Assembly: GCA_014377495.1 (NCBI GenBank)
Contig: JACMPN010000131.1
Coordinates: forward strand, 1 to 15,506
Source: Candidatus Sericytochromatia bacterium
GTDB lineage: Bacteria > Cyanobacteriota > Sericytochromatia > JACMPN01
DNA length: 15,506 bases
Reading direction: 5' to 3'
Part shown: positions 7,052-12,953 of the stretch, in pieces
Layout of the letters: the number at the start of each line of letters is the position of its first letter
Position numbering within the stretch: the first letter of the stretch is position 1
Translations under genes and position numbers: made by a program
Notes under the pieces: model-generated
The model's input: only the letters and a program-made list of their open reading frames with translations
Database searches by the model: none
What the model was told of the DNA's origin: nothing

Positions 7052-8260
7052 ATGCCGAGTCCGGAATCCTACCGCAGCATCCTGCCGTCCGACGTCAGCG
7101 CCAAGATGGTCGCCATCCGCCGGGATCTGCATCGCCATCCCGAACTGGCCGGCCACGAAGTGCGCACGGCAGCAGCGGTGATGGCCGAGCTACAGGCACT
7201 CGGCCTGAACCCACGTCGCGTGGCCGGCACGGGCGTCGTCGCCGATCTGCCTGGCCTGTCGGCTGGTCCTCTGGTGGCCCTGCGGGCCGATATGGACGCG
7301 TTGCCGATCCACGAGGAGACCGGCCTGCCCTTCGCCTCCGAGACACCCGGTCTGATGCATGCCTGCGGCCACGATGGCCACACCAGCATGCTGTTGGGTG
7401 CAGCCCGCCTGTTATCCCAGGGGCCACCGCCGCCGGTGGGCGTCCGTTTCCTGTTCCAACCGGCCGAAGAAAAGGCCACGGGCGCCCTGGCTATGATCGA
7501 GGCCGGCGCCTTGGCTGACGTGGGCCTGATCTTCGGCGGCCATATCGATCGGCGCTATCGCACGGGCGAGTTGGTCCTCAACGCCGGCCCGATGAACGCC
7601 TGCGCCGACCTCTTCACGATCACCATCCAGGGACAGGGCGGCCACGGGGCCCGGCCTCACGAGGCCGTCGATGCCGTCGTCGTCGGTAGCCTGCTCGTCG
7701 CCTCCCTGCAAGCCATTGTGGCCCGGGAGACCGATCCGGCCGATCCCTGCGTCGTCACGATCGGCAGCTTCCATGCCGGGTCGGCCGCCAACGTCATCGC
7801 CGGGACGGCCGTCCTGACGGGCACCCTGCGGGCCCAGACCCAGGCGACACGCCGGCACCTGCAGGACGCCATTGAACGCATGGCCGCCGCCATCGGCCAG
7901 ATGCATCGGGCGAGTTTGACCGTGACCTACGAGTGTGGGACACCACCCCTGGTAAACAGCCCGGAGATGGCAGCATTGGCCCATGCTGCGGCAGCCGACG
8001 TGGTGGGGGCCGCTCAGGTGGTCGGATTGCGCACGGCCAACATGGGTGGCGAAGACTTTGCCTACTTTCTGGACCATGTGCCGGGCGGGTTCATCCGCTT
8101 CGGTGCCCAGACGGACGGCGAGACGCCGTTTCCGGCCCACTCCAGCCGGTTTGACTTCAATGAAGCGGCGCTGGATGTCGGCGCGGCCTGGTTCGCCCGC
8201 ATCGCGATCCTCGCCGGCGCCAGTCTGACTGCCGGGGGCATGTTTCCGTCTGAGACGTAG
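7052..8260 (+). CDS. M20D-family amidohydrolase (N-acyl-amino-acid / hippurate hydrolase type)
   Basis: This 402-residue metallohydrolase should cleave an amide bond in N-acyl amino acids or related conjugates in the cytoplasm. Family marks are in order: RRDLHRHPELAGHE (23-36), ALRADMDALPIHEETGLPFA (77-96), HACGHDGHTSMLLGAA (103-118), FQPAEE (135-140), GGH (162-164), the dimerisation-domain segment GQGGHGARPHEAVDAV (194-209), and GGEDFAYF (332-339). Likely metal ligands are C105, H107, E140, H164 and H363. The usual GLH at the fourth ligand reads GGHIDRRYRTG, a variant seen in some M20D enzymes. The ATG at 7052 is preceded by AAGAGG and homology starts soon after, although the frame is open back to 6785. 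It is a single gene that ends at a shared terminator. Confidence 0.93.
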   Translation: MPSPESYRSILPSDVSAKMVAIRRDLHRHPELAGHEVRTAAAVMAELQALGLNPRRVAGTGVVADLPGLSAGPLVALRADMDALPIHEETGLPFASETPGLMHACGHDGHTSMLLGAARLLSQGPPPPVGVRFLFQPAEEKATGALAMIEAGALADVGLIFGGHIDRRYRTGELVLNAGPMNACADLFTITIQGQGGHGARPHEAVDAVVVGSLLVASLQAIVARETDPADPCVVTIGSFHAGSAANVIAGTAVLTGTLRAQTQATRRHLQDAIERMAAAIGQMHRASLTVTYECGTPPLVNSPEMAALAHAAAADVVGAAQVVGLRTANMGGEDFAYFLDHVPGGFIRFGAQTDGETPFPAHSSRFDFNEAALDVGAAWFARIAILAGASLTAGGMFPSET

Positions 8261-8266
8261 TTCAAG

Positions 8267-8317
8267 AACCGAACAAGGCCTGCCGGACACTGGATGTCCG
8301 GCAGGCCTTGTTCGGTT
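8267..8317. terminator. Bidirectional rho-independent-type terminator
   Basis: A perfect 23-bp inverted repeat (8267-8289 with 8295-8317; CTGGA loop) lies in the 62-bp gap between the stop codons of the plus-strand amidohydrolase and the minus-strand esterase. The arms begin AACCGAACAAGGCCTGCCGG and are GC-rich near the loop. The A/T-containing outer ends give each strand a few T residues after the stem, but there is no long T-tract. Position between convergent genes makes a two-way terminator the natural reading. Confidence 0.88.
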
Positions 8318-8322
8318 TGCGC

Positions 8323-9072
8323 CTAGTCGTAGAGATAGCTCAAGGCAAACGGCAGATGTTGCCGCCAGCTCGACTCGCGGTGTACCCCGTTCGGATCCAT
8401 GTGCCACATGACGTCGTCACCCAACTTGAAGCCCTGCCAAAGCATGTGGCGGACGAAGGTTTCCACGCCGTACCGCAGTTCCGGCTCATGGGCGCCCGCT
8501 TCGAGATAGAGCTTGCGGGGCCACGGCAGGTCGGAGAATTTAGCCAGGTTGGTAATGTCCGTCGGATTGGAGAGCAGGGACGGCGACATGGCCAGGACCT
8601 TGCTGAAGACGTCGGGATGCCGGAAGAAGGCATATACCGCCATCAGGCCGCCCAGTGAAGCGCCACCGATCATGGTGTTTTCGCGACCCGGCAGGATGCG
8701 GTATTGCTGATTGATCTGGTCGGCGAGCGGGCCGATCATCCACTTCAGGAAGGCATCGCCACGGCCCTTTTTGCCCTGGAACCAGTCGGGGCTCAGGTCT
8801 TCCATCCGGGACATGTTCGCATTGTGGATCCCGACGACGATCGGCACCGTCTGGCCATTGTTCGCCCGCCGGTCCAGTTCCTCATGCAGGTGCCAGCCTC
8901 CGGTATGGTTGCCCTCATCGCCGTAAAGGCTCTGAGCGTCGAAGATGTAGGCCACGGGATAAGCTTTGTCGCTCTCACCGTATCCTGGCGGCGTGTAGAT
9001 CGCCAGGCGATAGTCGGAGCCAAACTCGTCATGCCAAAATTCGGGGGTGTGCTGGATCCAGCCGTACTTCAT
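8323..9072 (-). CDS. Alpha/beta-hydrolase esterase, esterase D / putative esterase family
   Basis: This 249-residue protein belongs to the esterase family that includes esterase D and enterochelin esterases. It has YRLAIYTPPGYGESDKAYPV near the N-terminus (21-40), VAYIFDAQ, the nucleophile elbow GGASLGGL with Ser139, AMSPSLL after it, KLYLEAGAHEPE (187-198) near the acid residue, and a late histidine (H231, in NGVHRESSW) that likely completes the triad. No signal peptide is visible, so it is probably cytoplasmic. The substrate could be an acyl ester or a peptide/siderophore ester. The ATG at 9072 is preceded by GGGAG about 8 nt upstream and fits the family start. The gene faces away from the selenoprotein operon, sharing its 119-bp upstream gap. 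Confidence 0.9.
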   Translation of the reverse strand: MKYGWIQHTPEFWHDEFGSDYRLAIYTPPGYGESDKAYPVAYIFDAQSLYGDEGNHTGGWHLHEELDRRANNGQTVPIVVGIHNANMSRMEDLSPDWFQGKKGRGDAFLKWMIGPLADQINQQYRILPGRENTMIGGASLGGLMAVYAFFRHPDVFSKVLAMSPSLLSNPTDITNLAKFSDLPWPRKLYLEAGAHEPELRYGVETFVRHMLWQGFKLGDDVMWHMDPNGVHRESSWRQHLPFALSYLYD

Positions 9073-9163
9073 CTCACGTCTCCCAAGGTGCCGTGTTGCT
9101 ACGTGCCTGATTATGCCAGACAGAGGGGCATGGTCGCTGCCATTAAGCGGCAAGCGAGCGTGA

Positions 9164-9169
9164 TAAAAT
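9164..9169 (+). promoter_or_regulatory. Possible -10 box of the AhpD-like operon
   Basis: TAAAAT stands out in GC-rich DNA 23 bp before the ATG at 9192, in the gap between the divergent esterase and the AhpD-like pair. No convincing -35 element was found at the right distance, so the call is tentative. Confidence 0.3.
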
Positions 9170-9191
9170 GCCCCAAAACCAAGGAGTTCCG

Positions 9192-9494
9192 ATGCCCGAT
9201 CCCGCTCGCACCCGACTGGACCGCCTCTGGCATGCAGTCACCCGTAGCCCGGGCGCACTGCCGCCAGACGTGCGGCTGTCCTTGGCAGAGCAGGGCCCGG
9301 CCCCGGAAGGATTGGCGGCATACGTCGACATGGTGCGCCGGTCGGCCTACCGAGTGACGGATGCGGACATCGCCCGCCTGCAGCAGGCAGGGTACGACGA
9401 CGAGCAGATCTTTGAAGCCACCGTCGCCACGGCCGTCGGAGCAGGCTTCCTGCGACTCAACGCCGGCCTTGCGGCCCTCGAAGGAGCCACCTGA
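9192..9494 (+). CDS. Small AhpD/carboxymuconolactone-decarboxylase-like partner protein without active-site cysteines
   Basis: This 100-residue protein is all helical. Its second half, VTDADIARLQQAGYDDEQIF (48-67) followed by EATVATAVGAGFLRLNAGLAAL, has the pattern of the conserved helices of the AhpD-like fold, but there is no cysteine anywhere in the chain. It cannot be a peroxidase by itself and may be a subunit or helper of the next gene product. The ATG at 9192 has AAGGAG at 9181-9186; an ATG at 9168 in the same frame lacks a site and is rejected. Its stop overlaps the next start (TGATG, 9492-9496), so expression of the two proteins is coupled. Confidence 0.8.
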   Translation: MPDPARTRLDRLWHAVTRSPGALPPDVRLSLAEQGPAPEGLAAYVDMVRRSAYRVTDADIARLQQAGYDDEQIFEATVATAVGAGFLRLNAGLAALEGAT

Positions 9495-10075
9495 TGCGCC
9501 TGAAAAACGTCTCCAATGGCCACCGCTGGCCGCAAAAGCTGAAGCTGGCCATGATCCGGCTCCTTTCCCGTTTCGAAGCGCCCGATGTGGTCAAAACCCT
9601 GTCCTATCGCCCGGAATTCTTCGGCCAACCCTTCTCCGCCTGCCTGCAACAGGTGATGCGGGGACCTTCCGACTGGTCGATCGGTGAGCGCGAACTGTTC
9701 GCCTCGTTCGTATCCCGCCAAAACCAGTGCCTCTTCTGAACGAACGCCCACGGCGCGGTCGCGTCGGAGGTGCTCGGCGAAGCGATGATGGCGGCGGTCC
9801 TGGCCGATTGGCGGACGGCCCCCGTATCACCGCAGGTCCGGGCGATGCTCGGCTTTTTGGAGACTCTTTCCCTCACGCCGGAATCCATCGGTCCGGCGGA
9901 CCTGCAACCGGTGCGTGAGGCGGGCGTCAGCGATCAGGCCGTCCGGGACGCCATCGCCATCTGTGCTGCTTTTTCAATGATCGTCCGGCTGGCCGATTCG
10001 TTCGAATTCAAGCTGCGGACTCCCGTCGAAATGGCCAAAGACGCAGGCTTCCTGCTGAAGTTCGGCTACAAATAG
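9494..10075 (+). CDS. AhpD-like selenoprotein with CxxU active site (TGA at 9737-9739 read as Sec)
   Basis: This frame of 193 residues is interrupted once, by TGA at codon 82, and both sides belong to one AhpD/carboxymuconolactone-decarboxylase-like protein. Before the TGA: KTLSYRPEFFGQPFSACLQQ (37-56) and SRQNQCLF (74-81). After it: TNAHGAVASEVLGEAMMAAV, GVSDQAVRDAIAICAAFSMI and a short tail. The family active site is CxxCxxxH; here it reads C79-L-F-U82-T-N-A-H86, so the TGA replaces the cysteine nearest the proton-relay histidine. No other lesion occurs in the gene. A stem-loop with a GGTC loop follows 12 nt later. The enzyme should be a thiol/selenol peroxidase or disulfide reductase. GAAGGAG precedes the ATG, which overlaps the stop of the previous gene. 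The rival reading is a TGC-to-TGA nonsense mutation. Confidence 0.85.
9745..9772 (+). promoter_or_regulatory. Candidate bacterial SECIS stem-loop
   Basis: Starting 5 nt after the TGA, CGCC (9745-9748) pairs with GGTG (9769-9772). After a 2x2 internal loop, CGGCGC (9751-9756) pairs with GCGTCG (9761-9766, one G-T wobble), closing a GGTC tetraloop (9757-9760). The loop starts 18 nt after the TGA. From memory, the E. coli fdhF element also has a GGUCU loop starting 18 nt after its UGA, and bacterial SECIS hairpins lie inside the coding region in this way so that SelB can bind the loop. No folding program was run. Confidence 0.65.
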
Positions 10076-10164
10076 GGCGCCCATGAGCCGGCCACCTGGA
10101 TGCAGGACGTCGGCGGGGCCTGGACAGGTTGGTCAGGACCGTTCAGGGCCAAAATTGCCAAGGA

Positions 10165-10188
10165 TCGTGAGTGCCTTCAACCTCACGA
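10165..10188 (+). terminator. Weak hairpin after the selenoprotein operon
   Basis: TCGTGAG (10165-10171) and CTCACGA (10182-10188) form a perfect 7-bp stem with a 10-nt loop about 90 bp after the AhpD-like stop codon. There is no T-tract, so termination is uncertain. The rest of the 224-bp gap (10076-10299) shows nothing else. Confidence 0.3.
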
Positions 10189-10299
10189 CCGAACACAGTC
10201 TGCCAAACTCAAACAGGAACGTCGTCCGTCAACGAAGCGCCGATACACCCCCTCTGCGATGAGTCTCCTATCGTCATTAGCAGGAGAGCGGCAGCGATT

Positions 10300-10808
10300 A
10301 TGAGTGGGACCGAGCAAGTCATCGTCAGGGAAGCGCCTGTCGTCCTCAAAGCAGCCGCCAAGGCGCTTTCCGGTGTCAGAGTGCCGGCGACCACCACGCT
10401 TGTGGAAACCGGGGCGACGCTGCTCGGTCACACGGACGTCGTCTCCGTTGCGGCCAAAGGCTCCGCCAGCCGCCTGTCCAACCTGATCAGCGGCGTGCTT
10501 AACCACGTGTCCCCATCCTGGGCCAGGTGGCCGAGACGATCGCCGCCGCCCGTCGGGTCATCGGCACGATCGGCAACGAGACCGCCAACGTCAACATGTT
10601 CCAAACAAAAGTACCCGGGGCAATCAACGCCTGGATCCATACGGTCCAGCCGACCACGTCCCCCTTGATGGCGGTTGGGACCCATTACCGGCGCCGCTTT
10701 CCGATGCCGGCCGGCGGGGCCTCCGGCAAGCTGGTCACACTGGCTCACACGCTGCCGCTGACCAGTGGATCCCTGGCGCTGGCGATTGGCACCGCCACCT
10801 CCCGCTGA
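10300..10808 (+). pseudogene. Frameshifted hypothetical gene
   Basis: Two frames join into one plausible protein of about 168 residues. The first starts at the ATG at 10300 and runs VREAPVVLKAAAKALSGVRV to ASRLSNLISGVLNHVSP. The second takes over around 10503-10516 and runs PILGQVAETIAAARRVIGTI to a C-terminus ending GSLALAIGTATSR. The sense of the second half continues the first with a single-base shift near the CCCC at about 10511. The first half is rich in Ala, Val and Thr and may form helices. I do not recognise the family. AGGAG lies a little far (13 nt) from the start. An assembly error would give the same picture. Confidence 0.5.
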
Positions 10809-10809
10809 C

Positions 10810-10828
10810 CCGACCCTGATGCGGTCGG
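10810..10828 (+). terminator. Short hairpin after the frameshifted hypothetical gene
   Basis: CCGACC (10810-10815) and GGTCGG (10823-10828) form a 6-bp stem with a 7-nt loop directly after the TGA at 10806-10808. There is no T-tract. It may be a weak terminator. Confidence 0.35.
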
Positions 10829-10864
10829 ACCCACATGTCCCACAAACGATGGCCCGGTCATTAG

Positions 10865-10898
10865 CGGTATAACGATACCGAGTGCGTGTTAATACGCA
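10865..10898. promoter_or_regulatory. Two adjacent dyads upstream of a small secreted-protein gene
   Basis: CGGTATAACGATACCG (10865-10880) is a 6-bp inverted repeat around a 4-nt centre. TGCGTGTTAATACGCA (10883-10898) is a 5-bp inverted repeat around a 6-nt centre. They lie next to each other in the promoter region 20-55 bp before the ATG at 10919. Such pairs are typical operator sites for dimeric regulators, but no regulator is identified. Confidence 0.4.
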
Positions 10899-10918
10899 TT
10901 TCCAGAGGGGGACTGACG

Positions 10919-11217
10919 ATGTGCTGGACTTGGATCTGTGTTGCAGGCATCAGCCTGGCCATGGCCTCCACCCCACAACCCCAGGCGAGGCCATCACTGT
11001 CGCCAGCAGCCGTCACGTCCGATGTGCCGGCCGCCCCGACAAAGGGCTAGGAACTATGCAGCTTCCGGCGGCCAACGGCGTCTGGTGGTACACATTGCGC
11101 GTCGGCACGAACCGGATCAAGCAGCCCAACGAGGTTACGGCAACGGCCGATAGGGTCGCAGAGATCAAACAACTGTTCCAGGCCCGACAGCTCGATCTGG
11201 TCATGGCCCCGACCTGA
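10919..11217 (+). CDS. Small secreted protein split between two frames (decayed, or -1 frameshifted)
   Basis: An ATG at 10919 with AGAGGGGG about 8 nt upstream starts a signal peptide, MCWTWICVAGISLAMAS, followed by a Pro/Ala-rich spacer, and the frame ends at TAG (11048-11050) after 43 codons. The -1 frame continues LGTMQLPAANGVWWYTLRVG to the TGA at 11215-11217, giving a joined product of about 99 residues. The second part looks like a small alpha/beta domain (WWYTLRVG, then the helix ADRVAEIKQLFQARQLD). The junction falls on AAAGGGC directly before the stop, which has the shape of a -1 slippery site. It may also be a simple indel, or the second part may restart at the ATG at 11056. Family not recognised. 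Confidence 0.45.
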
Positions 11218-11229
11218 TCGACGGCGGTT

Positions 11230-11366
11230 TCAGGATGCCGCAGGGCGACTTGAACGGAACGCCCCCTCGAGACTCACCGACTCGATCGTCCAGTCATCGC
11301 AGCCGCTGATCGCCGCAAGAGCCGCCAGCACAAGCGTCAGCGCCAGCCGCCCGGCAGCAAAGACAT
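11230..11366 (-). pseudogene. Lipoprotein N-terminal remnant
   Basis: The minus strand encodes RLALTLVLAALAAISGCDDW, a hydrophobic segment ending in a lipobox (ISGC). The only nearby ATG (11366, giving MSLLPGG) is in another frame, so a one-base shift is needed to give the signal peptide a start. The frame then ends only about 25 residues after the lipobox cysteine. It appears to be the broken front of an exported lipoprotein with no downstream body. Confidence 0.4.
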
Positions 11367-11547
11367 GAAAGCCCGAACCGCAGATAAGCCGGCGGACGAG
11401 CAACGTCCGTTGTGCCCGCACGGCTTTAGCATCCACCCGGCAGATCATCCGGTCGCCCCAGAGGATGGGCAGGCAGATGCACCCTTATTGCCGCATTGGC
11501 TCCGGGACAGAACATTCCAGCTGAAAATCGAACCCGAAAAACTGCTG

Positions 11548-12013
11548 CTACCGCTTGCGCCGGATGACCAGATTGTCAAAGGCGACAACAGCCTGACGGT
11601 CGTTTCCCCGCCCGTGACAGCCGCTGGCAACGCATCCAATTCACCGGGCAAGGCGTAAAACGGGGGCTTTCCCAGGCCAGTGATCCGGGCCAGCACGTCG
11701 GCCATGGCGGCCTGCAGCTCCGGTGTCTGCCGGAACCACCCCTCGACATGGCCTGCTTGTAAGGCAGGTAGTAGCGATAGTCCCGTATCGGCAAAAAGGG
11801 GGCGGCGTGACTCCAGCCCTCGACGACCTGCCGCTCCAGGACGAGCAATGCGTGCAACAGGGTGAGCCCATAGTCCGGCACCCGGGACCAGAACACGTGG
11901 TGTTGGGCCCGCTCGATCACGGCGATCGAAAACCCGCTTGAACCAGTAGTCAACAATAACTGGTTCCGCCCATCGGGCGTGACTGCCGCACGTGCGATGG
12001 GCGGAGGGCGCAA
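11548..12013 (-). pseudogene. Twice-frameshifted hypothetical gene
   Basis: Three minus-strand frames together read as one protein. Frame 1 (from a TTG at 12013) has GFSIAVIERAQHHVFWSRVP, then LTLLHALLVLERQVVEGWSH and YRYYLPYKQA. Near 11745 the sense moves to another frame (VEGWFRQTPELQAAMADVLA, then ITGLGKPPFYALPGELDALP). Near 11597 it moves again to VAFDNLVIRRKR and a TAG at 11548-11550. At least two indels are needed. The gene follows the reductase gene by 12 bp on the same strand and may once have been the third gene of that operon. I do not recognise the family. Confidence 0.5.
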
Positions 12014-12025
12014 GTCAGCCGACTG

Positions 12026-12934
12026 CTAGTGCGCAGGGGCCGGATGGTCGGCACCGAGCCTTCCTTTGAACGTCAGCTCCGCGATGCCGGATTTGTCGAT
12101 CTCACCCATGCCCGCCGTGACCAGGCGCTGGTACTGCTGCCAGGTGGCGTCTGCCAACGGCAGGACCAGGCCCGCCTCCCGTCCGAGCTGGACGGCGATA
12201 CCGGCGTCTTTCGCGGCGTGGGCTGCGGAAAAGAAACAATCGTAGTCCCGGTTCTGCATGTCGTCGGCGTCCGTCTGCAGGACCCTGGAATTCGCCCCCG
12301 TCTGGGCGAAGACCTCCCGCAGCACGGCGAGATCCAAACCCAGGGCGTCACCCAGGGCCAAGCCTTCCGCCAATGCCGCCGTGTTCATGTTCATGACCAT
12401 ATTGACCAGGGCTTTGACTTTCGCGGCATCGCCCGCCGGACCCACGAAACGCTGAGACGCGCTGAGCGAGTCGAGCACCGGCTTTGCCTGCTCGAACACC
12501 AGGGGATCGCCACCACAGATCAGATACAGCGTGCCCTCACGAGCCTGGGTGATGCTGGAGGCCATGCACGCTTCCAGCGTCCGGGCCCCGACCGCCTGAG
12601 CGGCATGCTCGAGCGCCTGGTGGATCCCAGGTGTCAGGGTGGCGCAGTTGATGAAAAGCCGGTCCGTGGCGCCGACAAGGAGGTTGTCCCCGGGTCCGAA
12701 GAAGATGGCCCGCATGGCGGCGTCATCCGAAACGACCGTGATCACGACATCGGAAAGGGCCGTCACATCCGACAGCGACGTGCAGGCCTGGGCACCGAGT
12801 TCGGTCGCCAGGGACTCGGCGGCGGCCACATTGACGTCGTACAGCGCCACGACCGGAAACCCACGATCCTTCAGCCGTCGGGCCATGTTCGCACCCATGC
12901 GGCCGACTCCGACGAATCCCACTTTGTCAGTCAT
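12026..12934 (-). CDS. NAD(P)-dependent 3-hydroxyisobutyrate dehydrogenase-family reductase
   Basis: This 302-residue protein belongs to the beta-hydroxyacid dehydrogenase family (3-hydroxyisobutyrate dehydrogenase, tartronate-semialdehyde and succinic-semialdehyde reductases). It has the dinucleotide-binding motif GFVGVGRMGANMARRL (6-21), the NCATLTPG turn (96-103), and the catalytic-lysine helix GDAAKVKALVNMVMNMN (168-184) with K174 and N178. The usual substrate-binding DAPVSGG segment reads EACMASSIT (121-129), so the diglycine is lost and the substrate preference may be unusual. The helix region most resembles the glyoxylate/succinic-semialdehyde reductase branch. CAGGAGG sits 8 nt before the ATG. 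It lies 19 bp after the metallohydrolase gene and is likely its operon partner; a hydrolase releasing a semialdehyde or hydroxyacid would fit, but that is inference. Confidence 0.88.
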   Translation of the reverse strand: MTDKVGFVGVGRMGANMARRLKDRGFPVVALYDVNVAAAESLATELGAQACTSLSDVTALSDVVITVVSDDAAMRAIFFGPGDNLLVGATDRLFINCATLTPGIHQALEHAAQAVGARTLEACMASSITQAREGTLYLICGGDPLVFEQAKPVLDSLSASQRFVGPAGDAAKVKALVNMVMNMNTAALAEGLALGDALGLDLAVLREVFAQTGANSRVLQTDADDMQNRDYDCFFSAAHAAKDAGIAVQLGREAGLVLPLADATWQQYQRLVTAGMGEIDKSGIAELTFKGRLGADHPAPAH

Positions 12935-12953
12935 CGAGAAAACCTCCTGGCGC

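Noticed and set aside
9494..10075. An alternative genetic code (TGA as Trp or Gly) as explanation of the split AhpD-like gene
   Set aside because: TGA serves as the normal stop for several intact genes here (for example at 9492-9494), and the site calls for cysteine chemistry, not Trp or Gly.
11365..11658. Plus-strand open frame of 97 residues
   Set aside because: The minus strand gives the more protein-like reading in this stretch (a lipobox segment and a C-terminus ending DNLVIRRKR); the plus frame is probably its shadow.
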